A stretch of DNA of 64,000 nt from BP-133 sp040756995 (GCA_040756995.1 JBFLYK010000012.1:90316-154315), one strand, 5' to 3'. Numbered from the stretch's first letter, positions 20,080-28,804 are shown. A program made the numbers and translations. Notes: generated by a model from the sequence alone, not told the origin.

Positions 20080-20132
20080 GTACTCAGAATTCATGCTGTT
20101 ATGTCGGAAATCGAATGAATTCTGAGTACTCA
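20077..20132 (+). repeat. 18-bp perfect AT-rich inverted repeat between gmk and rpoZ
   Basis: TGAGTACTCAGAATTCAT (20077-20094) is perfectly repeated in inverse at 20115-20132 around a 20-base centre. Each arm starts with the self-palindrome TGAGTACTCA followed by GAATTC. The gmk stop codon is the first three bases. Its base composition (about 40% GC) is far below the surroundings. There is no U-run, so it is not a normal terminator. It may be a miniature mobile palindrome or a double operator. Confidence 0.85.
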
Positions 20133-20155
20133 CCATTCGTGAGGAGCGAAAATCC

Positions 20156-20422
20156 GTGGAACGCCGCCCGTCGCTGATGCACCCGCTCTTGGAGAACCTG
20201 ACCGACCGCGTCGACTCCAAGTTCACGCTGGTGTCGCTGGCGGCCAAGCGGGCCCGGCAGATCAACTCTTACTTCAACCAGCTCGGTGAGGGCCTCGGCA
20301 CGATCGTCCCGCCCCAGGTGACGTCGCTGTCCCGCAAGCCGCTGTCGATCTCCCTGGAGGAGATCGAGGCCGGCAAGATCGTCTTCGAACGACCCGAGGT
20401 CGTCGAGAAGTCGATCAAGTAG
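20156..20422 (+). CDS. rpoZ: RNA polymerase omega subunit
   Basis: 88 aa from GTG 20156 with GAGGAG 9 bases upstream. Omega helps assemble the beta' subunit. Signatures: MHPLLENLTDRVDSKFTLVSLAAKRARQINSYFNQL and the C-terminal PLSISLEEIEAGKIVFERPE, as in actinobacterial RpoZ. The order gmk-rpoZ-coaBC-metK-priA is the standard actinobacterial one. Confidence 0.96.
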   Translation: MERRPSLMHPLLENLTDRVDSKFTLVSLAAKRARQINSYFNQLGEGLGTIVPPQVTSLSRKPLSISLEEIEAGKIVFERPEVVEKSIK

Positions 20423-20429
20423 GCCGTCG

Positions 20430-21647
20430 TTGGGCGATTTCGCCGGGCGGCGCATCGTCCTCGGAGTCTCGGGCGGGATCGCCGCCTACAAGGCCATCGA
20501 GATCTGCCGGCGGCTGGTCGACGCCGGCGGGCACGTCATGCCGGTCCTCACCGCCGGCGCCACCCGCTTCGTCGGTCCGCTGACGTTCTCGGCGCTGGCC
20601 TCCGAGCCGGCCCGCACCTCGCTCTTCGAGGGGCCGGAGCCGATTCCCCACACCCGTCTCGGGCAGACCTGCGACCTCGTGCTGGTGGCCCCCGCCACCG
20701 CCCGGGTCATCGGCCACTACGCCGCCGGGATCTCCAACGACCTGCTGACCGCCACGCTGCTGGCCACCCGGGCCCCCGTTCTCCTGGCGCCCGCCATGCA
20801 CACCGAGATGTGGGAACACCCGGCTGTGCAGGACAACCTGTCTCTGCTGCGTCGCCGGGGAGTGCACATTGTCGATCCGGAGTCCGGTCGGCTGGCCGGG
20901 GGCGACATCGGCGCCGGCCGCCTGGCCGATCCCGCCCGCATCGTCGAGGCGGCCGCCGCGGTGCTGTCGGGCGCCGGCACCGCCCGGGCCGGCGACCTGG
21001 CCGGCCGGCGGGTGCTCGTCACCGCCGGCGGTACGCGGGAGCCGATCGACCCCGTCCGGTTCATCGGCAACCGCTCCTCGGGGAAGATGGGCTACGCCGT
21101 CGCCGAAGCGGCCGCCCGCCGGGGGGCCGAGGTTGCTCTGGTCACGACCGTTCCCCGCCCGGCGCCCGCCGGGGTGGTCGACGTCGTGCGGGTGGAGACG
21201 GCGGCCGAGATGGCCGACGCCGTCCTCGAGCGCTACGCCGACGTCGACGTCGTCGTGATGGCCGCCGCCGTGGCCGACTTCCGGCCGAAGGCGTCCGCCC
21301 CCGAGAAGATCAAGAAGGCCTCGGGGCCGCCCGAGATCATCCTCGAGCCGACCGTCGACATCCTGGCCGAGCTCGGTCGCAGGAAGTCGACGCAGTACCT
21401 CGTAGGATTCGCGGCCGAGACGGAACGGCTCGTCGAGCAGGCGGCCGCCAAGATGGCGGCCAAACGGGTCGACCTGATGGTCGCCAACGACGTGACCGCC
21501 CCCGGATCGGGTTTCGAGGTCGACACCAACCGGGCCGTGCTGATCACTCCCGACGGCACCACCCGCCAGCTACCGCAGATGCCCAAGATCGAACTGGCCG
21601 ATGCCATCTGGGACCGGGTGGCCCCGGAACTGCAGCCGCAGAACTGA
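20430..21647 (+). CDS. coaBC: Bifunctional phosphopantothenoylcysteine decarboxylase / phosphopantothenate-cysteine ligase
   Basis: 405 aa from TTG 20430, 7 bases after rpoZ. Two steps of coenzyme A synthesis. The N-terminal flavodoxin-like CoaC domain (to about residue 180) has VLGVSGGIAAYKAIEICR and the substrate region APAMHTEMWEHPAVQDNL. The CoaB domain starts GRRVLVTAGGTREPIDPVRFIGNRSSGKMGYAVAEAA and carries AAAVADFRP, KIKK and VGFAAET, with VANDV near the end. Full length, nothing missing. Confidence 0.97.
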   Translation: MGDFAGRRIVLGVSGGIAAYKAIEICRRLVDAGGHVMPVLTAGATRFVGPLTFSALASEPARTSLFEGPEPIPHTRLGQTCDLVLVAPATARVIGHYAAGISNDLLTATLLATRAPVLLAPAMHTEMWEHPAVQDNLSLLRRRGVHIVDPESGRLAGGDIGAGRLADPARIVEAAAAVLSGAGTARAGDLAGRRVLVTAGGTREPIDPVRFIGNRSSGKMGYAVAEAAARRGAEVALVTTVPRPAPAGVVDVVRVETAAEMADAVLERYADVDVVVMAAAVADFRPKASAPEKIKKASGPPEIILEPTVDILAELGRRKSTQYLVGFAAETERLVEQAAAKMAAKRVDLMVANDVTAPGSGFEVDTNRAVLITPDGTTRQLPQMPKIELADAIWDRVAPELQPQN

Positions 21648-21667
21648 ACAACGGAAGAGGAGGCTCC

Positions 21668-22870
21668 GTGAGCAGCAACCGGTGGAGGTTCACCTCCGAG
21701 TCGGTGACCGAGGGTCACCCCGACAAGATGGCCGACCAGATCAGTGACTCGATCCTCGACGCCATCCTCCGGGAAGACCCGACCGGCCGGGTGGCCTGCG
21801 AGACGCTGCTCACCACCGGCCTCATCGTCGTGGCCGGGGAGATCACCACCACCGCCTATGTCGAGATCCCGAAGATCGCCCGGGAGACGGTCTGCTCCAT
21901 CGGCTACGACCGGGAGTCGTACGGGTTCGACGGCAACACCTGCGGCGTCGTGGTGTCGATCGACGAGCAGTCGCCCGACATCGCCCAGGGCGTGAATACG
22001 GCGCTGGAGCGCCGGGTCGGGGGATTGGGCGAAGACGCCCTCGACGCCGTCGGCGCCGGCGACCAGGGGATGATGTTCGGCTACGCCTGCGACGAGACGG
22101 CCGATCTGATGCCGATGCCGATCTGGCTGGCGCACCGGATGGCCCACCGGCTCTCCGAGGTCCGCAAGGCCGGGGTGCTGCCCTACCTGCGGCCGGACGG
22201 GAAGACCCAGGTGACGATCGAGTACGAGGGCAACCGGCCCATCCGCCTCGACACCGTCCTCATCTCGACCCAGCACCAGCCGGGGATCGACGTGGAGACG
22301 CTGCTCAAGCCGGACCTGCGGGACCACGTCATCCGCCCGCTGCTGCCGCCGGAGTTCGCCGACGACGACTTCACGCTGCTGTGCAACCCGACCGGGACGT
22401 TCGAGCTCGGCGGGCCCCACGCCGACACCGGTCTCACCGGCCGCAAGATCATCGTCGACACCTACGGCGGCATGGCCCGCCACGGTGGCGGCGCCTTCTC
22501 CGGCAAGGATCCGACGAAGGTCGACCGGTCCGCCGCCTACGCCACCCGCCAGGCGGCCAAGGCCGTCGTCGCCGCCGGGCTGGCCAAGCGCTGCGAGGTC
22601 CAGGTGGCCTACGCCATCGGCAAGGCGCGGCCGGTGTCGATTCTCGTCGAGACGTTCGGAACGGCCGAGATCGACCCCGAGAGGCTCCCCGATCTGATCC
22701 AGGAGCACTTCGACCTGCGGCCCGCCGCCATCATCGACCGGCTCGACCTGCGCCGGCCGATCTACCGCAAGACGGCGGCCTACGGTCACTTCGGCCGGCC
22801 CGACAAGGAATTCACCTGGGAGCAGGTCAACGACCTCGCCGACGCCCTCCGCGCCGCCGCCGGCGGCTGA
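21668..22870 (+). CDS. metK: S-adenosylmethionine synthetase
   Basis: 400 aa from GTG 21668 with GAGGAGG upstream. Makes AdoMet from methionine and ATP. Signatures: FTSESVTEGHPDKMADQISDSILDAIL, GAGDQGMMFGYAC, the hexapeptide-like block GGAFSGKDPTKVDRSAAYATR (phosphate loop), and the C-terminal YGHFGRPDKEFTWEQVNDLADAL. The spacing from coaBC is only 20 bases, leaving no space for a SAM riboswitch. Confidence 0.97.
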   Translation: MSSNRWRFTSESVTEGHPDKMADQISDSILDAILREDPTGRVACETLLTTGLIVVAGEITTTAYVEIPKIARETVCSIGYDRESYGFDGNTCGVVVSIDEQSPDIAQGVNTALERRVGGLGEDALDAVGAGDQGMMFGYACDETADLMPMPIWLAHRMAHRLSEVRKAGVLPYLRPDGKTQVTIEYEGNRPIRLDTVLISTQHQPGIDVETLLKPDLRDHVIRPLLPPEFADDDFTLLCNPTGTFELGGPHADTGLTGRKIIVDTYGGMARHGGGAFSGKDPTKVDRSAAYATRQAAKAVVAAGLAKRCEVQVAYAIGKARPVSILVETFGTAEIDPERLPDLIQEHFDLRPAAIIDRLDLRRPIYRKTAAYGHFGRPDKEFTWEQVNDLADALRAAAGG

Positions 22871-22952
22871 TCTCTTCGGCTCTCCGCCGGCCGCGACGCG
22901 AGCGCCGAATCGGGCGGCCGGTGAACGCGCCGGCGCGGCCGGCGACGATGAG

Positions 22953-24863
22953 GTGCGAGAGACCCGCGTCTGCCGGGTCGCCGTCGACGTCCTCGCCGTC
23001 GAGCGGCTCTTCGACTACACGGTCCCCGAACCGCTGGCGGCCGTCGTGGCCGTCGGAACCATCGTCCGGGTCAACCTCGGCGGCCGGCGCGTCCGGGCCT
23101 GGGTCGTCGAAGACGACGTCGTCTCCGAAGCGCCGGCCGACAAGCTGCGACCGCTGCTGGCCGCCGTCTCCGCCGGCCCGCCGCCCGAGATCATCGATCT
23201 GACAGCCTGGGCCGCCCACCGCTTCGCCGGGCCGCGACTCCCGCTGCTGCGAGCCGCTTCTCCGGCGGCCATCGTCGCACCCTCCGCCGCCCCGGCCCCT
23301 TCCCCTCCCTCGGACCCGGACGTGGTCCGTCCCTCCTCGTCTGCGTCCTCTTCTTCGGACGAGGCCGCCGAGGTCGCCGCCGACGCCGCCCGGCGCCAGA
23401 CGGCGACGATTCGCTGGCCTCCGGCGGCGGGCAACGGTGATCTCGTCGCCGGTCTCCTCGCCCCGGACGGCTCGACCATCGTCGTGGTGCCCGAAGGCCG
23501 GCTCGGAGCCCTGGCCGCCGGGCTCCGGGCGAGGGGCGCCACGGTCGTGCCGTGGCTCGTCGAGGGCCGGCCTCGGGACCGGGCACGGGCGTGGCAGCGG
23601 GCCCGTCAGGGTGGGTGCGTCGTGCTCGGCGGGCGCTCGGCGGTGCTGGCGCCGGTGCCCGACCTCGCCGCCGTCGTGATCGTCGACGACGGCTCCGAAG
23701 CCCTGAAGGAGGAGCGGTCCCCGACGTGGCACGCCCGCGACGTGGCGGCCGAACGGGCCCGGCGGCGGGGCGCCCGCCTGACGATCGTCTCGCCGGTGCC
23801 GCCGCTGGAGGCGCCCGGCCCGTTGGTGGCTCCGTCCCGCACGGTGGAACGGGCCGGGTGGCCGATCACGGAAGTGATCGACCGCCGCCGCGAACCGCCC
23901 GGCCTCGGCCTGTTCTCCTCCCGCGCCGTGGCCGCCCTGCGGGCCGCGGTAGAGGACCCCGAGCGGATCGCCCACCGTAACGGTAGGCAAACCGCTCGGG
24001 GTGCGGGCGCCGCCCGCCCGCGGGCCGTCTGCGTGCTCAACCGCCGAGGGCGCGCCCGACTGCTGGCCTGCGCCGCCTGCGGCGAGCTCGTGCGCTGCGA
24101 CCGGTGCGAGGCTGCGGTGGCTGAGGTCGACGCCGGCCCCGACGGGGTGGCGCTCCTGGGCTGCGCCCGGTGCGGGGCCACCCGGCCCCGGGTCTGCGTC
24201 CGCTGCGGAAGCACGAGGCTGAAGATCCTGCGGTCCGGCGTCAGCAAGGTGCGGGAGGACCTGGCGGCCCTCCTCCCCGGGGTCGGGGTGGCCATGGTCG
24301 ACGCCGCCACCGACGAGCTTCCGACGGAGCCCGTTCTCATCGGGACCGAGGCGGTGCTGCACCGGGTCGAGCCGTACCCGGGCGGGGCGACGGCGGCCGT
24401 GGTGTTCCTGGACTTCGACGCCGAGTTGCTCGCCCCGCGGTTCCGGGCGGGGGAGCAGGCCCTGTGGCTTCTCGTGCGGGCCGCCCGTCTCGTCGGGCCC
24501 CGGGCCGGCGGGGGGCGGATCCTGGTCCAGACCCGCCTGCCCCGCCACGAAGTCATCGAGGCTGCCGTCCGGGCCGCTCCCGGGCTCGTGGCCGACGCCG
24601 AACGCCCCCGCCGCCGGCTCCTCGACCTTCCGCCCTACGCCGCTCTGGCCCGTCTCACCGGCGACGCGCCGGCCCTGGCCGCGGCGGCCGAGGCGCTACG
24701 CGCCGCTCCCGCGGTCGGCGTGTCCGCCGGCGCCGGCTCCGGCGACGACGTCCTCGTACGCGCTCCCACCGCCGAGGCCCTGGCCGACGCGCTGGCCGCC
24801 GCCTTCAGCGCCGGCCGCCCCCTCGGGCGCCTGCGGGCCGAGGTGGATCCGCTGCGGGTGTGA
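22953..24863 (+). CDS. priA: PriA-like primosomal protein N' with degenerate helicase motifs
   Basis: 636 aa from GTG 22953. PriA restarts stalled replication forks. The N-terminal 3'-DNA-binding domain is clear (VAVDVLAVERLFDYTVPEPL...VGTIVRVNLGGRRVRAWVVE). The zinc-binding part has four CxxC pairs: CAAC, CDRC, CARC and CVRC in about residues 372-422. Instead of a Walker A GKT there is WPPAAGNGDLV, and the DExH box reads VDDGSE, so ATP hydrolysis is unlikely. This decay is known for actinobacterial PriA homologues. The context metK-priA-def-fmt is standard. Confidence 0.9.
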   Translation: MRETRVCRVAVDVLAVERLFDYTVPEPLAAVVAVGTIVRVNLGGRRVRAWVVEDDVVSEAPADKLRPLLAAVSAGPPPEIIDLTAWAAHRFAGPRLPLLRAASPAAIVAPSAAPAPSPPSDPDVVRPSSSASSSSDEAAEVAADAARRQTATIRWPPAAGNGDLVAGLLAPDGSTIVVVPEGRLGALAAGLRARGATVVPWLVEGRPRDRARAWQRARQGGCVVLGGRSAVLAPVPDLAAVVIVDDGSEALKEERSPTWHARDVAAERARRRGARLTIVSPVPPLEAPGPLVAPSRTVERAGWPITEVIDRRREPPGLGLFSSRAVAALRAAVEDPERIAHRNGRQTARGAGAARPRAVCVLNRRGRARLLACAACGELVRCDRCEAAVAEVDAGPDGVALLGCARCGATRPRVCVRCGSTRLKILRSGVSKVREDLAALLPGVGVAMVDAATDELPTEPVLIGTEAVLHRVEPYPGGATAAVVFLDFDAELLAPRFRAGEQALWLLVRAARLVGPRAGGGRILVQTRLPRHEVIEAAVRAAPGLVADAERPRRRLLDLPPYAALARLTGDAPALAAAAEALRAAPAVGVSAGAGSGDDVLVRAPTAEALADALAAAFSAGRPLGRLRAEVDPLRV

Positions 24864-24877
24864 ACCAGGACGGCCGG

Positions 24878-24883
24878 TAGTCT
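24878..24883 (+). promoter_or_regulatory. -10 element (TAGTCT) of a leaderless-type promoter for def
   Basis: TAGTCT is followed by 8 bases and the ATG at 24892, without a Shine-Dalgarno sequence. It implies a def start independent of priA. Confidence 0.5.
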
Positions 24884-24891
24884 CACGGCCC

Positions 24892-25437
24892 ATGGCCACC
24901 TTCCCCATCCGGGTCTTCGGCGACCTCGGTCTCAAGCAGCGCTGCCCCGACGTCACCGAGTTCGACGGCGCGCTGGCCAAGCTGGCCGACGACATGATCG
25001 AGACGATGTACGCCGCGCCCGGTGTGGGTTTGGCCGCCAACCAGATCGGCATCCAGAAGCGGATCTTCGTCTACGACGCCGGAGACGGCCCGTTCACCGT
25101 CGTGAACCCCACGATCGTCGAGACGTCCGAGAGCTGGGAGTACGAGGAGGGCTGTCTCTCCGTGCCGGGGCTGTACTTCCCGATCGTCCGGCCCCGCTGC
25201 GTGACCCTCAAGGGCTACGACCTCGACGGCAAGGAGTTCACCCGGGAGGGGCAGGACCTGCTGGGGCGGATCTTCCTCCACGAGACGGACCATCTCGACG
25301 GGTTCCTGCTCCTCGACCGGCTCGATGCCGACCTGCGGCGGGAGGCGATGAAGATCCTCCGCTCCGGCGGGACGGGCGGCAAGGTCCGCCGGCTCGGCGT
25401 CCCGGACGACGGCGGAGCCCCGCCCCGGCCGGAGTAG
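24892..25437 (+). CDS. def: Peptide deformylase
   Basis: 181 aa. Removes the formyl group from nascent proteins. All three metal-site motifs are present: GVGLAANQIG (motif I), EGCLSVPG with the Cys ligand (motif II) and HETDHLDG with HExxH (motif III). The segment between motif I and II and the C-terminal tail rich in Gly/Pro are typical of actinobacterial enzymes. It is paired with fmt, which adds the formyl group. Confidence 0.96.
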   Translation: MATFPIRVFGDLGLKQRCPDVTEFDGALAKLADDMIETMYAAPGVGLAANQIGIQKRIFVYDAGDGPFTVVNPTIVETSESWEYEEGCLSVPGLYFPIVRPRCVTLKGYDLDGKEFTREGQDLLGRIFLHETDHLDGFLLLDRLDADLRREAMKILRSGGTGGKVRRLGVPDDGGAPPRPE

Positions 25438-25440
25438 GGT
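25435..25440 (+). promoter_or_regulatory. -10 element (TAGGGT) of a leaderless-type promoter for fmt
   Basis: TAGGGT overlaps the def stop codon and is followed by 8 bases and the GTG of fmt at 25449; no Shine-Dalgarno sequence is present. Confidence 0.45.
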
Positions 25441-25448
25441 TTCCCCGC

Positions 25449-26354
25449 GTGCGGCTCGTCTTCCTCGGCAGTCCGCCCGAAGCGCAGGGGGCCTTGCGAG
25501 CCCTGCACGACGCCGGTCACGAGATCGCTCTCGTCGTCACCCAGCCCGACCGCAAGCGGGGCCGGGGTGGCGATCTCGTCCCCAGCCCGGTCAAGAAGAC
25601 GGCCCTCGAACTGGGCCTGCCCGTCGTCACGCCGGAACGCTGCAAGGAGGCGCTCGACGACATCGCCGGCAGCGGCGCCGAGCTCGGCGTGGTGGTGGCC
25701 TTCGGCCAGCTGATCCCGCCGTCCGTCCTGGCCGCCCTCCCCTCCGGCTACGTCAACGTCCACTTCTCGCTGCTGCCCCGCTGGCGGGGCGCGGCCCCGG
25801 TCGAGCGGGCCATCCTGGCCGGTGACACCGAGACCGGCGTCTGCCTCATGCAGCTCGAGGCCGGGCTCGACACCGGGCCCGTCTACGCCTGCCGCACCAT
25901 CCCCATCACGCCCGACGACACGGCCGGCGATCTCCGTCGCCGCCTGGCCGACCTCGGCACCGAGCTGTTGCTGAGCGAGATCGACTCGATCCCCGGGCGG
26001 ACGCCGACGCCGCAGAAGGGCGAGGAGACCTACGCCGAGAAGCTGTCGGTCGAGGAGTTCGCCATCGACTGGTCCCGCCCGGCGGTCGAGCTGGCCCGTC
26101 TCGTGATGGCCGGCAACCCCAAGCCCGGCGCCTGGACGACCGCCAAGGGTGCCCGTCTCAAGCTCCTCCGGGCCCGGGCCGAACCGGCCGCCGACGGGGC
26201 CGGGGCCGCCGAGCCCGGAACGCTGGTCGGGGCGGGTCGGGTCGCCACCGGCGACGGCGTCCTCGTGCTCAGCGAGGTGCAACCCGAAGGGAAGGCGGCC
26301 ATGGCCGCCACCGCCTGGGCCGCCGGCTTCCGCGGCGACCGCCTGGGTAGTTGA
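25449..26354 (+). CDS. fmt: Methionyl-tRNA formyltransferase
   Basis: 301 aa from GTG 25449. Formylates initiator Met-tRNA using 10-formyl-THF. The Rossmann start is RLVFLGSPPEAQGALRAL, followed by VVVAFGQLIPPSVL, the catalytic block YVNVHFSLLPRWRGAAPVERAILAGD with the Asn/His pair, and LEAGLDTGPVY with the catalytic Asp. The C-terminal tRNA-binding domain ends at the stop that overlaps the rsmB TTG. Confidence 0.96.
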   Translation: MRLVFLGSPPEAQGALRALHDAGHEIALVVTQPDRKRGRGGDLVPSPVKKTALELGLPVVTPERCKEALDDIAGSGAELGVVVAFGQLIPPSVLAALPSGYVNVHFSLLPRWRGAAPVERAILAGDTETGVCLMQLEAGLDTGPVYACRTIPITPDDTAGDLRRRLADLGTELLLSEIDSIPGRTPTPQKGEETYAEKLSVEEFAIDWSRPAVELARLVMAGNPKPGAWTTAKGARLKLLRARAEPAADGAGAAEPGTLVGAGRVATGDGVLVLSEVQPEGKAAMAATAWAAGFRGDRLGS

Positions 26355-27745
26355 CGCCCCGGGCCGGCCGGAAACCACCGACGTCCACTCCTCCGGGGAC
26401 TTCGGCGCGCCGTCTGGCGATCGAGGCGTTGCTCAGGGTCGAGGCGGGCGGCTACTCGAACCTGGTCCTTCCCGGTCTGCTCCGGTCCTCCCGGCTGGAG
26501 GCCCGGGATCGGGCCCTGGTCACCGATCTCGTCTACGGCACGCTCCGCCAGCAGGGCCAGGCCGACCACCTGCTGGCGAAGGCGTCGCACCGCCCGCTGG
26601 CCGAACTCGATCCGCCCGTCCGGGCCGCCCTCCGTCTCGGGGTCTACCAGCTGCTCAGCGGAACCGCGGCCCACGCCGCGGTGAGCGCCACCGTCGGCGC
26701 CCTGTCCGGCTGGTCGTCTCCGGCGTCGATCCGGCGGGCGGCGCCGTACGCCAACGCTGTCCTCCGCCGGGTGGCCGACCTCGGTCCGGACTGGCCCTGG
26801 CCGGCCGGCGACGACTCCGACGCCCTGGCGGTGCGGACCTCGCACCCCCGGTGGATCGTCGAGCTCCTCCGCCGGGATCTCGGCGATGAGGCGGCCGCCG
26901 TTCTGGCCTCGGCCAACGAACCGCCGGCCGTGACGCTGCGCCCGAACCGCCTCCGGACCACCGGAGAGGCCCTGGTTGCCGAGCTGACCGCCGGAGGGAC
27001 GCGGGTGGAGGTCGAGCCGGGCCGACTCGTGCCCGGCGCGCTCGTCGTCCGGGGCGTCGGAGACCTCGGCCGGCTCCCGGCCGTGGCCGAAGGCCGGGCC
27101 ACCCCCCAGGACCAGGCCAGCCAGGCGGTGGCCGCCGCCGTCGACGCCCACCCGGGCGAGCGGATCCTCGACCTGGCCGCCGCCCCCGGCGGCAAGACCA
27201 CGGCGATGGCCGAAGCGATGGCCGGCGAGGGCCTGGTCGTCGCCGTCGACGTCAACCCCGGCCGGGCGGCCCTCGTCCGCCGCGCTGCCCACCGCCTCGG
27301 GCTCCGATCGGTGCATGTCCTGGCCGCCGACGCCCGACACCTTCCGCTGGCCGGCCCCGACACGCCGGGCGACCGGTTCGACCGCGTGCTGCTCGACGCC
27401 CCCTGTTCCGGGCTCGGCGTGCTCCGCCGGCGGCCGGAGGCGCGCTGGCGGCTCGACCCGTCCGACGTCCACCGCCTCGCCGGTCTGCAGCGGGAACTCC
27501 TGACGGCGGCGGTCGGATGGGTCCGCCCCGGTGGCCTCGTGGCCTACAGCGTCTGCACGCTCAGCCGGGAGGAGACCGTCGACGTCGACGCCTGGCTGGC
27601 CGGGACCCACCCGGAGCTCACGGCCCTTCCCGCCCCCGGCCCGCCGTGGCGGCCCCACGGCCGCGGCGCCCTGCTGCTGCCCGCGGCCGCCGGGACCGAC
27701 GGCATGTACCTGCTGCTGCTCCGAACCCCCCGCCGGCCGAGTTAG
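26351..27745 (+). CDS. rsmB: 16S rRNA (cytosine-967-C5)-methyltransferase RsmB
   Basis: 464 aa from TTG 26351, overlapping fmt. An N-terminal NusB-like domain (ARRLAIEALLRVEAGGYSNLVLPGLL...RDRALVTDLVYGTLRQQGQ) precedes the SAM domain: ILDLAAAPGGKTTAMAEAM (motif I), then LLDAPCSGLGVLRRRPEARW with the PC motif and VAYSVCTLSREETVDV with the TC catalytic cysteine. Complete. Its stop overlaps the stop of the convergent pyruvate-kinase-like gene by 4 bases. Confidence 0.95.
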   Translation: MTPRAGRKPPTSTPPGTSARRLAIEALLRVEAGGYSNLVLPGLLRSSRLEARDRALVTDLVYGTLRQQGQADHLLAKASHRPLAELDPPVRAALRLGVYQLLSGTAAHAAVSATVGALSGWSSPASIRRAAPYANAVLRRVADLGPDWPWPAGDDSDALAVRTSHPRWIVELLRRDLGDEAAAVLASANEPPAVTLRPNRLRTTGEALVAELTAGGTRVEVEPGRLVPGALVVRGVGDLGRLPAVAEGRATPQDQASQAVAAAVDAHPGERILDLAAAPGGKTTAMAEAMAGEGLVVAVDVNPGRAALVRRAAHRLGLRSVHVLAADARHLPLAGPDTPGDRFDRVLLDAPCSGLGVLRRRPEARWRLDPSDVHRLAGLQRELLTAAVGWVRPGGLVAYSVCTLSREETVDVDAWLAGTHPELTALPAPGPPWRPHGRGALLLPAAAGTDGMYLLLLRTPRRPS

Positions 27746-28701
27746 ACGAGCGTAGCCGGCGTGTGGTCCCGGAGCCCGTCCAGCAGGCGGGCGACCCGCT
27801 CGACCGCTTCGACCGGGTCGGTGCCCACCGCCGTCTCACCGGTCAGGACGAGACCCGACACACCGTCGAGCAGCAGGTTGGCGACGTCGCTGGCTTCGGC
27901 CACCGTGGCGGTCGGGTCGGCGGAAATACCCGACCGCCCGGTGGCCACCCAGACCGGGGTGCCGGCTGCGGCCCCCTCCCGGGCGATCGCCTTCTGCAGC
28001 AACGGAACCTGTTCGATGGGCAGTTCGGCGGCGAGATGGCGCCGGCCCACGACCACCGTGTCGGCGGCGGCGATGATCTCCGCCGGCCCCTCGACGCCGC
28101 GGCGGCTGTCGATGCGGGCCAGGAGGCGGGCGCCGGCGGGCAGCAGCGACCGCAGCTCCTCCACCGCGCCGGCCGAGGCGGCGTACCCGAGGGCGAAGTG
28201 GTCCACGCCGGCGGCCACGGCGATGTCGACGGCCGTGCGGTCCTTGTCCGTCAGCGCCGGAAGCGACGGGGCCGGGTCGACGATCACCGGCCGGTTCGAG
28301 CGCACCCGCCCGCCGGCCACGACGATGGCCCCGGCCCGCCCTTCCTCCACGACCGCCACCCGCAACACCGCCTCGTCGAACACCGCTTCGGGGCGCAGCG
28401 AGAGCTGCCGTTCGGTGCCGAGGGCCTTCTCCTGCACCAGCCGGACGGGCTGGCCGACCCGCAGGGCCACACCGGTGGACACCAGCCCGACCCGCACCTG
28501 GGCCCCCTCGGTGTCGAGGCACACCGGCAGATGGGCGTGGATCCGGGCCGTCCGCAGGATGGCCTCGAAGTCGCTCAGCGCCACGTGCGACAGGTTGAGC
28601 CGCACGAGGTTGACGCCGAGGGGTGCCAGGCTGCGCAGCACGGCCGGCCGCAACGACGCCGGCCCCAAGGTGACGACGAGCGACGCCGACCGTTCCTCCA
28701 T
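27742..28701 (-). CDS. Pyruvate-kinase-like barrel protein with degenerate active site
   Basis: 319 aa, about two thirds of a normal pyruvate kinase; the C-terminal allosteric domain is absent. Family motifs remain: VVTLGPAS, VRLNLSH, ALTDKDRTAVDIAVAAGVDHFALG, AASDV-like VAEASDVANLLLDG and LTGETAVGTDPVEAV. Catalytic residues are changed: the KIEN lysine/glutamate read ARID, and the magnesium-binding RGDLG reads RRHLA; LDTKG reads LDTEG. Kinase activity is doubtful; a ligand-binding or regulatory role is possible. A real pyruvate kinase is not in the window. GGAGGGGG precedes the ATG. Confidence 0.8.
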   Translation of the reverse strand: MEERSASLVVTLGPASLRPAVLRSLAPLGVNLVRLNLSHVALSDFEAILRTARIHAHLPVCLDTEGAQVRVGLVSTGVALRVGQPVRLVQEKALGTERQLSLRPEAVFDEAVLRVAVVEEGRAGAIVVAGGRVRSNRPVIVDPAPSLPALTDKDRTAVDIAVAAGVDHFALGYAASAGAVEELRSLLPAGARLLARIDSRRGVEGPAEIIAAADTVVVGRRHLAAELPIEQVPLLQKAIAREGAAAGTPVWVATGRSGISADPTATVAEASDVANLLLDGVSGLVLTGETAVGTDPVEAVERVARLLDGLRDHTPATLV

Positions 28702-28731
28702 GTGCCGCCCCCTCCGCCAAAGGTCGGCTTC

Positions 28732-28761
28732 AACTTACGAAAAGTTTTCCTGACAAGCAAC
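28732..28761 (-). promoter_or_regulatory. Promoter of the pyruvate-kinase-like gene
   Basis: On the minus strand TTGCTT (28761-28756), an 18-base spacer and TAAGTT (28737-28732). The spacer holds a small AT-rich palindrome (GAAAA/TTTTC). Moderate match only. Confidence 0.4.
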
Positions 28762-28804
28762 AGAAACCACGCAGGCCACAGGACTGGCGCGCGGCCGGGG
28801 CGGT

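Noticed and set aside
20077..20132. Reading the gmk-rpoZ inverted repeat as an intrinsic terminator
   Set aside because: The arms are AT-rich and no U-run follows; rpoZ starts 23 bases later with its own ribosome site.
21648..21667. SAM riboswitch before metK
   Set aside because: Only 20 bases separate coaBC and metK, far too short.
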